Shown one piece after another: positions 28,856-39,453 of a stretch of 64,000 bases of DNA. Position 1 is the first letter of the stretch. Every line of letters begins with the position of its first letter. Source of the DNA: AWTP1-13 sp963770295 (GTDB taxonomy: Bacteria; Pseudomonadota; Alphaproteobacteria; Rhizobiales; Hyphomicrobiaceae); assembly GCA_963770295.1 (NCBI GenBank), contig CAVYPA010000001.1, positions 124,001 through 188,000 of the forward strand, in the 5' to 3' direction. The notes below the pieces were generated by a model. That model made no database searches and was not told the origin of the DNA. It worked only from the letters and a program-made list of their open reading frames with translations. A program made the position numbers and the translations under genes.

Positions 28856-29666
28856 TGGCGGCATCGGAGCAAAAGCGCTCAGCCTCGCGCGGGGGCGGGG
28901 AAGGCGCGAAAGGCGCGCGGCACGAGGCTGTGTCGCCGGTCGCGGAGCCCGCAGCCGTTGCGCGCAGCCCGGACGGGCGGCCGCAAGCTGCCACGGCCGC
29001 AGGCCTCAGCCGCCTGATGCTATGGCTGTCGCCGGCATTTCCCGTGGGCGGTTACAGCTATTCGCATGGACTGGAGTGGGTGGTGGAAAGCGGCCGCATC
29101 AGGGATGCGGCGGCGTTGGGGGGATGGATCGAAGATGTGCTGGCGCACGGTGCCGGCAGCGCCGATCTGATCTTTTTCGCCGAGGCCTGGCGTGCGCTGG
29201 CTGCCGCCGACACGGCACGGCTCCGGCACGTCGCCCAGTTGGCGGCGGCCTTTGCCGTTTCGGCGGAACGGCGGCTCGAGACGCTGGGCAGGGCACGGCC
29301 TTCCTCGCCGCCGTCGGTGCGGTGTGGCCCCACCCCGCGCTGGGGGCCGCCTTCGAAGCCGGCGCCGACATCGCCTATCCCGTCGCCGTCGGCGCCAGCA
29401 CGGCGGCGCACGGGCTGCCGCTTGCGGCGTCCGCGCACGCCTTCCTGCAGGCGTTTGCGGCCAATCTGGTCTCGGCCGGCGTGCGGCTGGTGCCGCTCGG
29501 CCAGACCGACGGCCTGCGCGTGCTGGCCCGGCTCGAGCCCCTGCTGCCGAGGCTCGTTGCCGCCGCCCTGGCGGCCCGGCTGGCAGACGTCGGCGGCGCC
29601 GCCATCCTGGTCGACATCGCCTCGATGCGGCACGAGACCCAGTATACGCGGCTCTTCAGGTCGTGA
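28855..29666 (+). pseudogene. ureF: Urease accessory protein UreF, broken by one frameshift
   Basis: UreF forms the UreDFG complex that gates nickel insertion. Frame one starts at ATG 28855 and, after an unusual ~45-residue Ala/Arg-rich leader, shows UreF sequence: LMLWLSPAFPVGGYSYSHGL, EWVVESGRIRD, and DLIFFAEAWRALAAADTARL to ERRLETLG. Near 29286 the frame is lost. The next frame continues without gap: GQGTAFLAAVGAVWPHPAL, IAYPVAVGASTAAHGLPL, FAANLVSAGVRLVPLGQTDG, and ends SMRHETQYTRLF. One missing G in a G-run (GCTGGGCAGG) explains the break. Without UreF most ureases stay inactive, so either this strain's urease is dead or the base is a consensus error. Confidence 0.93.
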
Positions 29667-29676
29667 AGGAGGAGGT

Positions 29677-30294
<618 letters not shown>

Positions 30295-30360
30295 CCCTTG
30301 CCGTGGGGTCGGCGGCGCGCGCCCTGTCGGCCTCGTGTGTGCGCTTGCCGCGCGGCGGCA

Positions 30361-32120
30361 TCACGGCTGCTTGGCCAAGCGGCAGGCGTTGATCGCCGCG
30401 GCCCAGGTTTCGTTGCCGGCAATATTGGTGGCAAAGCAATCGAGCGTTTGGCGGGCATTGCGCGTGCCGGCGCAGAGGATCAAGGCATTCGAGACCGTCC
30501 AGGTAGAGCCCGTTCCCCAACTGATCTTGCCGCGCATCAACTCATCAAAGCAGCGCGCCGGCTCAACGGACGTCTCCGCGCCGTGACAAAGGTTCGCCAA
30601 GCTCCCCTCCGGCCAAACCCGTGACCCTTTGGGACCGAGCCGCACCTTGCCCTGGACCGCCTGCGTGCAGGGTGTGGTGGCGCGGGCCGGCGGGGGCACG
30701 GCCGCCGGCGGTGCGCTGGTCAATGTCGCCGACGCGGCCTGGGGCTCGACGGCGGCCGCCGGCGCGGCGGGCTCGGCTGCCGCCTCCCGTCTGGCCTCCG
30801 CACCGGGCGCGTGCGCGGCTTGGGGCTCGACGACGGCCACCGGCGCGGCGGGCCCGCTCGTCGCCTCTCGCCTGGCCTCGGCCTGGGTGGCGCGTAAGGC
30901 TTCGAGCTCGGCGCGAATGGCCTTGAGTGTGCTGTAGGCCCCCTCAAGCTCGCTGCCTTGCTTGCCCTTTGCCTGTTCGAGCTCGGCCAGCTGCTGGCGG
31001 GTGGCGGCGGCCTCGGCGCTGGCTGCAATGGCGGCGGCCGCCTGCCGTGATCGCTCCCTTGCCGCCTCAGCCTGCACGGCCTCGAGGGCGGCCTGCGCGC
31101 GGGCCTTCTCATCGCGCAGCAATTGCTGCGCATCGCGCAAGGTCTTGGCAACTGTCTCCTTGTCGCGGGCCGTCTCGGCCAGCTGTTCGGCGAGCCGCTG
31201 CTCGGCGGCGGTGAGCGCTTCCTTCGCCTGGCGCCGCTCGCGCGCGGCCTCCGTTTCCAGCGCGACCGCGGCCTGGCGGGCCTCGGCCGCGGTGGCGCTG
31301 GTCTGCGACAGGTGGGTTTCCGCGTCGTTGGCGCGGGTTTCCGCCGCCAACCTCAGCGCCTGCGCCTCGGCCAGTTTTGCCGTCGCCTCGGCAAAGGCCG
31401 ACTCGGCCGCCAGCCGGCGGCTGCGCTCCTCGGTGAGCTGCACGGCCGCGTCAGCGGCGACCTCGCGCGGGGAGACCCGGCTGCCGGCGGCGGCCGGGTC
31501 GCTGCCGCTTTGGCCGCGCTCGACCGTGCCAGTTGTCATGGCCGTGCCGGCTTCGAAGGCGCCCTGCGTATAGGCTTCGTAGAGCATCCAGCCGGCCGAG
31601 AGGGCGCCCAGCATGATGACGACGGCAAGGCTGCGCGCCAACAGGCTCCGTTTCTCGTGCCGGCCGCGGGGCGCGGGCCGCGTCGGCGCCAGCGCGCGGC
31701 GCAGCGGCGTCGAGACGCCCGGCGGGGCGCCCAGGCCGTAGTCCTTGGTGCCGAAACTCCAAAGATGCCCCTCGGGGTCGCGGCAGGTATAAAGCGGCCG
31801 CCCAAACCGTCTTCCTGGGGCTCGAGCTCGACTTTCGCGCCGGCCGCCTTGGCGCGTTCGCAATGCAGCTCGGCATCGGGGATCGGCAGATCGAGCACAT
31901 GGGTGTTGCCGCCGCCCACCGCGCTCGGCTCGACCATGAGATCATCAAACACCGAGTTGGCGACGGGGCGCACGAGCACGCCGCTGTCACCCAGCCGCAA
32001 CAGGATGTATTTGACGTGGTGGTCGGACTCCTGGGCACTCTCGTGCTCCCGGAAGCCGAAGGCGTCGCACAACCAGCGCGCCGCGGCGCCGGGATTTCGA
32101 TACCGCAAGACCGGCGTCAT
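30361..32120 (-). pseudogene. VOC-domain protein continuing into a membrane-anchored coiled-coil region; one frameshift inside the VOC domain
   Basis: From ATG 32120 the frame encodes a glyoxalase/VOC domain: MTPVLRYRNPGAAARWLCDA, FGFREHES, VGGGNTHVLDLPI and EPQEDGLGGR. Near 31794 the frame breaks. Restoring one C (CGCTTT to CGCCTTT) joins it to LYTCRDPEGHLWSFGT, the usual C-terminal VOC motif. The second frame then runs on without a stop: a basic linker, one transmembrane helix (SLAVVIMLGALSAGWMLYEA), a ~200-residue Ala/Glu/Arg coiled coil, an Ala/Pro region with two similar segments (GPAAPVAVVEPQAA and EPAAPAAAVEPQAA), and a Cys-containing C-terminal domain (GKISWGTGSTWTVSNALI). The ~585-residue VOC-TM-coiled-coil layout is unusual. 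A start at 32213 would add 31 residues. Confidence 0.75.
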
Positions 32121-32505
32121 CGTCGTTACGTACTGCCACGTCGTGGGCAGCGGCGGCTCCGCGCTCGTGCGCACTGCCCCAAAGGGACAGGGAGCATCAA
32201 AAGCTGCCCACATTCATGTTAGTTAACCCCTAGAGCTTGCAAGTTTGGACGAGGATCCGGCCCGTGTCCAGTTCTGCCGTCGGATGGGCGCGCCGCGCGC
32301 GCTGGTCGCGCCCGGCCCGGTCGGGCTGGGGCGCCAGCCTGGGAGTGGCTTTCCAAGGCGCCAGGCCAGGCGCCGCGGGGGCCAAGGCTCTTCCCAGGCG
32401 GCGGCGGCCGGGTAACATTTGCCCGGCACAAACATTTGCTTAGCGACGCCCGGTCAAGGCATGGTCCGGCGCCGCACGCGGCAAGCAAAAGGAGGCACTT
32501 CGACG

Positions 32506-32924
32506 ATGGCCCAACCCGCCGTTTCCTATCTCAACCCGCCGAGTGCCCCGCCGGTCCAGGGCCTGTATTCGCACGTTGCGCGCGTGGCGCCCGGTGAGCT
32601 TGCCTTCATCGCCGGCCAGGTGGCCATCGATGCCAAGGGAGCGCCGTCGGCGTGGGGGATGTGCGCCGCCAAGTCGAGCAGGTGTTCGCCAATCTCGGGC
32701 TCATTCTCTCTGATCTCGGCGTCGGCTTCGAGGCGGTGGTGCAATTCACGACCTACCTGACGCGCGCCGACAGCATCCCAGCCTTCATGACGGCGCGCGG
32801 CGAAATTTTCCCGAAGCTGTTTGCGGGCGGCAAATACCCGCCCAACACGCTGCTGGTGGTCGACCGGCTGGTGAAGCCCGAATTTTTGTTGGAGGTCGAG
32901 GCGATCGCCCGGCTGCCGAGCTAA
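32506..32924 (+). pseudogene. RidA/YjgF-family protein, broken by one frameshift
   Basis: RidA proteins hydrolyse reactive enamine/imine intermediates. From ATG 32506 (AAAAGGAGG upstream) the first frame shows YLNPPSAPPVQGLYSHVARV and LAFIAGQVAIDAKGA. Near 32644 it breaks; the next frame continues VGVGDVRRQVEQVFANLG, FEAVVQFTTYLTRADSIPAF and FPKLFAGGKYPPNTLLVVDR to LLEVEAIARLPS. One missing C (CCC read as CC) restores a normal ~140-residue RidA. The canonical Arg of the imine-deaminase site (usually in a C-terminal R-x-x-V context near PPNTLL) is not clear, so this may be a non-deaminase subgroup. Confidence 0.88.
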
Positions 32925-32978
32925 GGGCACGCGCGCGTCAACGCGCTGCGCCTCGGCGCCAGCAACGAGGGCAAAATC

Positions 32979-33682
<704 letters not shown>

Positions 33683-33771
33683 GCGGAGCCTTGCAGTTGC
33701 GGCGTTTTTGGCGGACCATCGCGGAAAATGCGCGCACCCCCGTTTGGGGTCAGTCAAGGAGCGATTGAGCG

Positions 33772-34647
33772 ATGTCGTCTGCGATCAAACTTGGCAATAT
33801 CACCATCCACCGTGTGGTCGAGCAGCAGGCGCCGATTTTCGATGCGCTGGAATTCTTTCCCAGCCTGAGCAAGGAGCTGTTGGAGGAGAACCGCGCCTGG
33901 CTGGAGCCAACCTTCTTGGATCCTGCCACCGGCAAGCTCGTGCTGTGCATTCAAAGCTACATTGTGCAAACGCCCCAGCACACCATCATGATCGATACCT
34001 GCGTCGGCAATCACAAGCCGCGACCGCAACGCCCGATGTGGAACATGCTGAACAGCGACCGCTACGAAAAGGGCCTGGCCGCCACCGGCCTGAGCTTGAA
34101 TGACATCGACTACGTCATGTGCACGCATTTGCACGTCGATCACGTGGGATGGAACACACGCCTAGAAAATGGCCGCTGGGTTCCCACCTTCCCGAAGGCC
34201 AAGTACGTGTTCGCCGAGCGCGAACTGGCGCACTGGACGAAGAAGCAGCAGGAGGATCCCACCAATCATCCCTGGATCACGGATTCCGTGCTGCCCATCG
34301 TGGAAGCGCGGCGCACGGAAATCGTCAAGAGCAACCACACCTTGAACGATCTGGTGCAGCTCATTCCCACCCCAGGCCACACCATCGATCATTTTTCGGT
34401 TCTGCTCGGCAAATCTGGCCAGGATGCCGTCATCACCGGCGACATGATCCATTCGCCGATCCAGGCGCGCTATCCGGAACTCGGCATGCGCGTTGACTAC
34501 GACTTCAAGCAAGCCGGCGTGTCTCGGCGCGAACTGTTCGGTCGCTTCTGCGATACCCCGACGCTGTTCTGCATGGCCCATTTCCCCTCGCCCTCAACCG
34601 GCCGCATGACGCGTTGGGACAACGGCTTCAAATTCATCTCGAGCTGA
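33772..34647 (+). CDS. MBL-fold metallo-hydrolase
   Basis: This 291-residue protein has the zinc-binding HxHxDH motif at His119-Leu-His121-Val-Asp123-His124 (THLHVDHVGW), a downstream metal His in PTPGHTIDHFSVLL, the bridging Asp in VITGDMIHSP, and the last His in CMAHFPSPSTG. The N-terminal half (GNITIHRVVEQQAPIFDALE) and WNTRLENGRWVPTFPKAKYV match an uncharacterised MBL group often annotated alongside quorum-quenching lactonases; the actual substrate is unknown. It has no signal peptide. It lies 89 bp after the livF-like pseudogene and 76 bp before an ABM-domain gene on the same strand. Confidence 0.93.
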   Translation: MSSAIKLGNITIHRVVEQQAPIFDALEFFPSLSKELLEENRAWLEPTFLDPATGKLVLCIQSYIVQTPQHTIMIDTCVGNHKPRPQRPMWNMLNSDRYEKGLAATGLSLNDIDYVMCTHLHVDHVGWNTRLENGRWVPTFPKAKYVFAERELAHWTKKQQEDPTNHPWITDSVLPIVEARRTEIVKSNHTLNDLVQLIPTPGHTIDHFSVLLGKSGQDAVITGDMIHSPIQARYPELGMRVDYDFKQAGVSRRELFGRFCDTPTLFCMAHFPSPSTGRMTRWDNGFKFISS

Positions 34648-34723
34648 GGGACGCAACGATCACCTGCCCCAATCGTGGCTTCAGGCCACCCTTCGACGTG
34701 ACCGGCAAAAACAGGAGAAGGCC

Positions 34724-35032
34724 ATGCGTGCGATCCTTGCGTACCTCACCGTCAAACCCGGCAAGGACGCCGAATTCCAGGAGAAGATGACGGCGCAGGC
34801 CAAGCGCTGCCTTGCCAATGAGCCGGGGTGCCTACAGTTCGACGTGGTCCAGGACCCCAAGGACAAAACGCGCTTCGTCATGCTCGAGGTTTATGCCGAC
34901 GACGCCGCCATCAAGGCGCATCAGGATAGCCAGCACTTTAAGGATTTCCGCGCGGTGGTTGGCGATCTGGTGGCGGACCGCAAGGTGGAGGTGCTCAACA
35001 TGGTGTCCGACGGCAAGACCAAGCGCGGCTGA
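34724..35032 (+). CDS. Putative quinol monooxygenase (ABM domain)
   Basis: The 102-residue protein is a single antibiotic-biosynthesis-monooxygenase (ABM) ferredoxin-like domain: MRAILAYLTVKPGKDAEFQE, CLANEPGCLQFDVVQDPKDK, RFVMLEVYADDAAIKAHQDS, FKDFRAVVGDLV. The HxxS/HF region (AHQDSQHFKDF) is typical of the YgiN-like group. These act as dimers on quinols, or in some cases only bind ligands. AGGAGAAGGCC precedes the ATG. Followed directly by a decayed binding-protein gene. Confidence 0.92.
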   Translation: MRAILAYLTVKPGKDAEFQEKMTAQAKRCLANEPGCLQFDVVQDPKDKTRFVMLEVYADDAAIKAHQDSQHFKDFRAVVGDLVADRKVEVLNMVSDGKTKRG

Positions 35033-35043
35033 ACCGGATCGGC

Positions 35044-35710
35044 CACGGCGCTTTGTTGTCGGCGGCCCTTGCAACCGGCCTGAGCCTGGCGATCGAGTGG
35101 GGCAGCTCGGTTGCCGGCACGCCCACCGCGATCCCGGCCGGCATGGACCGGGGCGAAGCCGTGGACGTGGTGATCGGCTCGAGCGCCAGCCTGGTCGGAT
35201 TGCTCGAAGCGGGCCGGATCCTCGCGGGGCACACCTCGCGCTGGCGCGATCGGGCATCGGCCTTGCCGTGCGCGCCGGCGCGGGCAAGCCCGAGGTGGGC
35301 ACCGTGGAGGCCCTGATGCGCACGCTGCTTGCCTGCCGGTCGATCGCGATCTCGACCAGCGCCAGCGGCATCACTCTCGACAAACTCTTTGCCAAGCTCG
35401 CCATTGACGGGGCGCTCAGCGCCAAGATCATCCGGGCCGAAGCCAGGCCGGTGGGCGAGATTGTGGCCAGCGGCGTGGCCGAGATCGGCTGACAACAGCT
35501 GAGCGAGCTGTTGCCGGTCGCGGGCATCGACGTTGTTGGGCCGCTGCCGGGCCCGGTGCAAGAGTGACCCTATTCTGCGGCGGCGTGGCGGCCAGCGCGC
35601 GGGCGGTGGCGCCCGCGCTGCGGCTCATCGACGTCCTGGCCCGGTCGGCGGCCTTTGCCAGCATCGAACGGGCCGGCATGGTCCCGGCGGGGAAGGACCG
35701 GGAGGGCTAG
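35044..35710 (+). pseudogene. Decayed ModA-like (molybdate-type) substrate-binding protein
   Basis: Fragments in three frames align to one ABC binding protein. Frame a: LAIEWGSSVAGTPTAIPAGM, RGEAVDVVIGSSASL to AGRILAG. Frame b: LALARSGIGLAVRAGAGKPE, AISTSASGITLDKLFAKLAI, ARPVGEIVASGVAEIG, then a TGA at 35490 where the family reads through into QQLSELLPVAGIDVVGPLP. Frame c: VTLFCGGVAASARAV to FASIERAGMVPAGKDREG and stop at 35708. The lesions are a lost G in a G-run near 35230, a nonsense codon and a lost base near 35565. The signal peptide and first strand are missing. Function is certainly lost. Confidence 0.85.
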
Positions 35711-35726
35711 CGTCTGCGGCCTCAGC

Positions 35727-36722
35727 TTAGGTGCGGAAGGCCGGATGCCTCGCGCGCAAGGCAGCGAGGGCGTCGAGCGCCGATTGCGGTAGCGGCCCCA
35801 TGTCGACGGCCGCCAGGGCCTGATCGAGGTGCCAGGTCTCGCCGATCCCAACCTCGATCGTGGACAGCAGCGAGCAACCGAGACCAAAACGCAAAGCGGC
35901 CTGGGCCGGCGTGCCGTATTGGCTGCCGAGGACCTCAAGGGCGGCCTTGGCGCGCGTCTCCTCGACGGCGTTCTCGGCATTGGTGGTGATGGCGACCTCC
36001 CGACCGTGGCGCTCGCTGCTGGCGAGATGGCCCGCCGCGAAAATGCGAATGCCCATCACCCCCATGTCCTGGGCGGCGCAGCGCTGGAGCAAGCCGTTGA
36101 AGTCGGTCGTGTTCCAGCCCGGTCCGGCCGGCTGCATCGCCGTCGGATTGAGGAGATTGTAGTAGATCTGGATGACGTCGAAGCGACCGCTGTCGACGAC
36201 GTCGGCGAGCGCTCGCGGGTCGCCAAGACCGGTGAGACCGATCCATTGGCACAGACCCTGGCGGCGCAGCCCATCCATAATGTCGGCCACGCCGTTGCGC
36301 CCCAAGACCTCCTGCACGGTCAGGCCGCGCGTGTCGCCAGTTGCTCTCTCGGCGACAACCCGATTGTGCAGGATAATGAGTGGCACCGAATTCAGCTTGA
36401 GCCGCGCCAGGCTGTCGCCGACCGAGGTCTCGATCTGACGGGCGAACTCGCCCGCTGAGGTGTCGATGTTGAATTTGGTCGACACACGCGGTCGTTTGTC
36501 TTTGGCGAGCGTCGCCAACCACGCCCCGATCACCGTCTCGGACGCCCCGTTGCCGTAGGAGGCCGCCGTATCAATCCAGTCGATGCCCGCCGCGACCGCC
36601 TGATCGAGCACCTTGTGGCCGACGTCGCGCGGTGCCCGGATAATGAGCCCGCCGACCCAGCCGCCGCCGTAGGTGAGGATCGGTACCATCAAGCCAGTTC
36701 TGCCAAAGCGTCGTTGTTGCAT
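35727..36722 (-). CDS. Aldo/keto reductase family oxidoreductase
   Basis: TIM-barrel NADPH-dependent reductase of ~331 residues. Seen: RRFGRTGLMVPILTYGG, AAGIDWIDTAASYGNGASE (catalytic Asp and Tyr), STKFNID (catalytic Lys), VPLIILHN (the His position), IGLTGLGDP, and IEVGIGETWHLDQALAAVD (cofactor-binding loop). The four catalytic positions appear in place. ATG 36722 gives the conserved MQQRRFGRTGL start; in-frame starts further upstream add unrelated residues. A divergent small gene starts 64 bp away, so the two could share a control region. Confidence 0.93.
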   Translation of the reverse strand: MQQRRFGRTGLMVPILTYGGGWVGGLIIRAPRDVGHKVLDQAVAAGIDWIDTAASYGNGASETVIGAWLATLAKDKRPRVSTKFNIDTSAGEFARQIETSVGDSLARLKLNSVPLIILHNRVVAERATGDTRGLTVQEVLGRNGVADIMDGLRRQGLCQWIGLTGLGDPRALADVVDSGRFDVIQIYYNLLNPTAMQPAGPGWNTTDFNGLLQRCAAQDMGVMGIRIFAAGHLASSERHGREVAITTNAENAVEETRAKAALEVLGSQYGTPAQAALRFGLGCSLLSTIEVGIGETWHLDQALAAVDMGPLPQSALDALAALRARHPAFRT

Positions 36723-36786
36723 TGTCGGCTTCCTCATGCGGCGTGTTCGGTGTGTAACAGGCGGCGACGGCAAATCACCCTATCCT

Positions 36787-37068
36787 ATGAGTGGCATTTC
36801 TGTTGCGGGGCTCGATGCCGTGACAACCTACTGGACTATCAAAGATAGCACCGGTCGGCATTTGCCGCACTTCCTTGCCAATTCGCGCCTCGAGGTCGGA
36901 CGCAAGGTGGTTCCGATCTACTTCGATGTGTTCCGTCTGCAGGTTTCGGCCTCCTATCGGCAAGCCTTCGAGCGTGCCGTCCTCACGGTCCTGGAGCGGC
37001 AAGGCTGGCAGATCGTGCGCACCGCCCGCCCGCGCGGGCTGGGGTCTAGCGCCATGACACGGCGCTAG
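36787..37068 (+). CDS. Small hypothetical protein
   Basis: This 93-residue frame starts at ATG 36787 (MSGISVAGLDAVTTYWTIKD) and has a natural composition, with Tyr, Phe, Trp and Ile spread through it: RLEVGRKVVPIYFDVFRLQV, then a helix-like FERAVLTVLERQGWQIV and a basic end. I recognise no family. It sits between divergent aldo/keto reductase and convergent Fe-alcohol dehydrogenase genes, ending 6 bp before the latter's stop. A longer in-frame start at 36673 would overlap the aldo/keto reductase and looks wrong. Confidence 0.5.
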   Translation: MSGISVAGLDAVTTYWTIKDSTGRHLPHFLANSRLEVGRKVVPIYFDVFRLQVSASYRQAFERAVLTVLERQGWQIVRTARPRGLGSSAMTRR

Positions 37069-37074
37069 AGCGAG

Positions 37075-38262
37075 CTACCACGCCAGCTCGAGGATTTCCT
37101 TGACGTCCTCCACCGTCTTGATCGGCCGCGGGTTGAGCTGCACGGGCTGATAGCTGAGCGCGCGGCGCGCCAACTCGTCGAGGTGCTGGCGCTTGATGCC
37201 GACCGCGCGCAAGGATACGGGCTGATCGAGGTCCTGCACCAAGGCCTTGATTAGCGCGCTGGCGCTCTCTTCAGGCGCTCCCATGGCCGCCGACAGGGCT
37301 TTCTGGCGCTCGCCGTTGACGGCGGCGTTCCAGGCCAACACGGCGGGCAACATGACGCAGGAGGTATGTCCGTGCGCGACGCCGAAGCCGGCACCCAGGG
37401 CATAGCCGATGCCGTGGCTGGCACCGGTCGGCACGCCCGCGGCCGAGGCTGCGATCGCCTGCCACATGCCGAGCTGGGCCTCTTGGCGCGGCTCGAGCGC
37501 CGCGGGATCGCGCTTGATGGCCGGCAAGGCGCGGGTGAGCAGCTTCAACCCCTGCAGGGAGAGCGCTTCGGTCGCCAGGCTGGCGCGCGAATTGCAATAG
37601 TTCTCAACCGCATGGTCGACCGAGCGGATGCCGGTGGCAAACAGCAGCCAGTCCGGCGTATCGAGCGTGGCGGCGGGATCGAGCACGATCGATCGCGGCG
37701 CAAACAGCCGGTGTCGGAAGGACTGCTTGGTATTGGTTTTGGACTGGGTGATGCCGGCGTTCTCCGTGAACTCGGAAGCCGACAGCGTGGTGGAGACCGA
37801 AATCATGCGGATGGGATCGGCCGGTAGCGGCAGGGGCACGGTCTTGTGGCGCTCAAATCCCACGCAATAGGGCTCCATGGCATCGGCACTCTCGAGGTCG
37901 GCCCATAGGCAAAGCTGCATGGCCTTGCTGGCGTCGATCACCGAGCCGCCGCCGACCGCCACCAGCAAATCGGCCTTGGCCGCGCGCGCGGCGGCGGCAC
38001 CCGCCACCACGTCCTCGCGCGGGCTGTGCGATCTGATCTGGGCATGGGTGCCGACGTGCCGGGCCCCGAGGGCCCGCTCGAGGCGCTGAAGCGGGCCATC
38101 CTGCTTTGCCGTCAAGGAGCGGGTCGAGGTGACAAAAATGCGCTTGGCGCCGTAACGGTCGGCCTCCTCGAGGACGGCCTCGGCGGCCGGCCGGCCCCAC
38201 AAGATCTTCTCGTGCGCCGTAACGCTGTAGCTGCCGGGCTTGAGCCCGTCTCCATCACGCAT
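37075..38262 (-). CDS. Iron-containing alcohol dehydrogenase (maleylacetate reductase-like)
   Basis: Group III Fe-dependent dehydrogenase of ~395 residues. The NAD(P) motif is VAVGGGSVIDASKA. Metal-binding regions follow: ISVSTTLSASEFTENAG, the Asp/His in GIRSVDHAVENYC, SHGIGYALGAGFG and HGHTSCVMLPAVL. The pattern 'PTGASHGIGYALG' is shared with maleylacetate reductase and related dehydrogenases, so an aromatic-catabolic role is possible but not shown. ATG 38262 (MRDGDGLKPGSYSV) with GAAAGG upstream is preferred over the in-frame 38322. It ends a minus-strand run that also contains the BMP transporter (gap 63 bp), suggesting the imported compound or its product could be its substrate. Confidence 0.93.
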   Translation of the reverse strand: MRDGDGLKPGSYSVTAHEKILWGRPAAEAVLEEADRYGAKRIFVTSTRSLTAKQDGPLQRLERALGARHVGTHAQIRSHSPREDVVAGAAAARAAKADLLVAVGGGSVIDASKAMQLCLWADLESADAMEPYCVGFERHKTVPLPLPADPIRMISVSTTLSASEFTENAGITQSKTNTKQSFRHRLFAPRSIVLDPAATLDTPDWLLFATGIRSVDHAVENYCNSRASLATEALSLQGLKLLTRALPAIKRDPAALEPRQEAQLGMWQAIAASAAGVPTGASHGIGYALGAGFGVAHGHTSCVMLPAVLAWNAAVNGERQKALSAAMGAPEESASALIKALVQDLDQPVSLRAVGIKRQHLDELARRALSYQPVQLNPRPIKTVEDVKEILELAW

Positions 38263-38325
38263 GACCGTTACCTTTCGGGTGCGCGCCTCGAGGCGTGTCG
38301 GCTGCCTGCGACGGGCCCCCACGAC

Positions 38326-39414
38326 TTACTTGGGCAAAGCTCCTTCCAGGCCCTCGACGTAGAAATTCATGGCGAGTAGGTCCTTGTCGCTCGCCTTCTC
38401 GCCGTCCTTGAGCCAGACGCTGCCATCCTGGCGCTTGATCGGACCCGTGAACGGATGCAGCACGCCTTTGGCGATATTGTCGCGCGCGGCCTCCGCAAAC
38501 TTGACGACATCGGCAGGGATCTTCGGCGACCAGGGCGCCAGCACCACGGTGCCCTGGGCAATCCCATCCCAGACATCGCCGGTTTTCCAGGTTCCATCCA
38601 ACAGTGCCTTAACCCGGCGGATGTAGTAGGGGTTCCAGTCGTCGACGATGGCGGTGAGCTGCGCGTTAGGGCCGAACGGAGCCATGTCGGAGGCTTGGCC
38701 GAAGGCCATGACGCCTTTCTCCTCGGCATATTTCATGGCCGCCGGTGAATCGGTGTGCTGCATGAGAATGTCGGCTCCCTGATCGACGAGCGCCTTGGCT
38801 GCGGCGGCTTCCTTGCCTGGGTCGAACCAGGTGCTCACCCACACCACCTTGAATTTGACGTTGGGGTTGACGGACTTTGCCGCCAGATAGGCGGCGTTGA
38901 TGCCCATCACCACTTCGGGGATGGGGAAGGAGCCGATATAGCCGATGGTGTTGGTCTTGGTCATCTTGCCGGCGATCAGGCCGATGACGTGGCGGCCCTC
39001 GTAGAACCTGGCATTGTAGGTTGCCACGTTTGGCGCCTGCTTGAAGCCGGTGGCATGCTCGAATTTGACGTTGGGATGCCGGGCGGCGACCTTGATGGTC
39101 GGGTTCATGAAGCCGAAGGAAGTCGTGAAGATAAGGTTGCTGCCGGTGGCTGCGAGCTGATCGATGACCCGCTCTGCGTCAGGACCTTCGGGCACGTTCT
39201 CGACGTAGCTGGTGGTGATCTTGTCGCCAAACTCCTGCTTGATCGCCTCGAGCCCCTTGTGATGTTGATAGCTCCAGCCGTGGTCGCCGATCGGTCCGAC
39301 GTAGACGAAGCTGATCTTGGGTTTGCTCGGCGTCTGCGCCGACACGCCGGGGCCGGTGAGCACCGCCGCCAGCAGCAGCGCCAGCGGCACCGAGATCCTG
39401 TTGGCAAATTGCAT
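38326..39414 (-). CDS. BMP-family ABC transporter substrate-binding protein
   Basis: The 362-residue protein has a signal peptide (MQFANRISVPLALLLAAVLT, cleavage after VSA) and a BMP/PnrA-type periplasmic fold: FVYVGPIGDHGWSYQHHKGL, TTSYVENVPEG, NLIFTTSFGFMNP, NARFYEGRHVIGLIAGKMTK, IGYIGSFPIPEVVMGINA, and WFDPGKEAAAAKALVDQGAD. No lipobox Cys is present, so it is probably soluble. BMP proteins usually bind nucleosides, but this subgroup (GDHGWSYQHHKG) is broad and the ligand is unknown. A strong AGGAGG precedes the ATG. It is followed upstream on the same strand by two permeases and an ATPase. Confidence 0.94.
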   Translation of the reverse strand: MQFANRISVPLALLLAAVLTGPGVSAQTPSKPKISFVYVGPIGDHGWSYQHHKGLEAIKQEFGDKITTSYVENVPEGPDAERVIDQLAATGSNLIFTTSFGFMNPTIKVAARHPNVKFEHATGFKQAPNVATYNARFYEGRHVIGLIAGKMTKTNTIGYIGSFPIPEVVMGINAAYLAAKSVNPNVKFKVVWVSTWFDPGKEAAAAKALVDQGADILMQHTDSPAAMKYAEEKGVMAFGQASDMAPFGPNAQLTAIVDDWNPYYIRRVKALLDGTWKTGDVWDGIAQGTVVLAPWSPKIPADVVKFAEAARDNIAKGVLHPFTGPIKRQDGSVWLKDGEKASDKDLLAMNFYVEGLEGALPK

Positions 39415-39453
39415 CGCTTTTCCCTCCTCTAAAACCTCACAAGCCCGGTTCGC

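Noticed and set aside
36673..36786. N-terminal extension of the small hypothetical protein
   Set aside because: It overlaps the aldo/keto reductase start region antisense and has a Cys/Arg-rich shadow composition.
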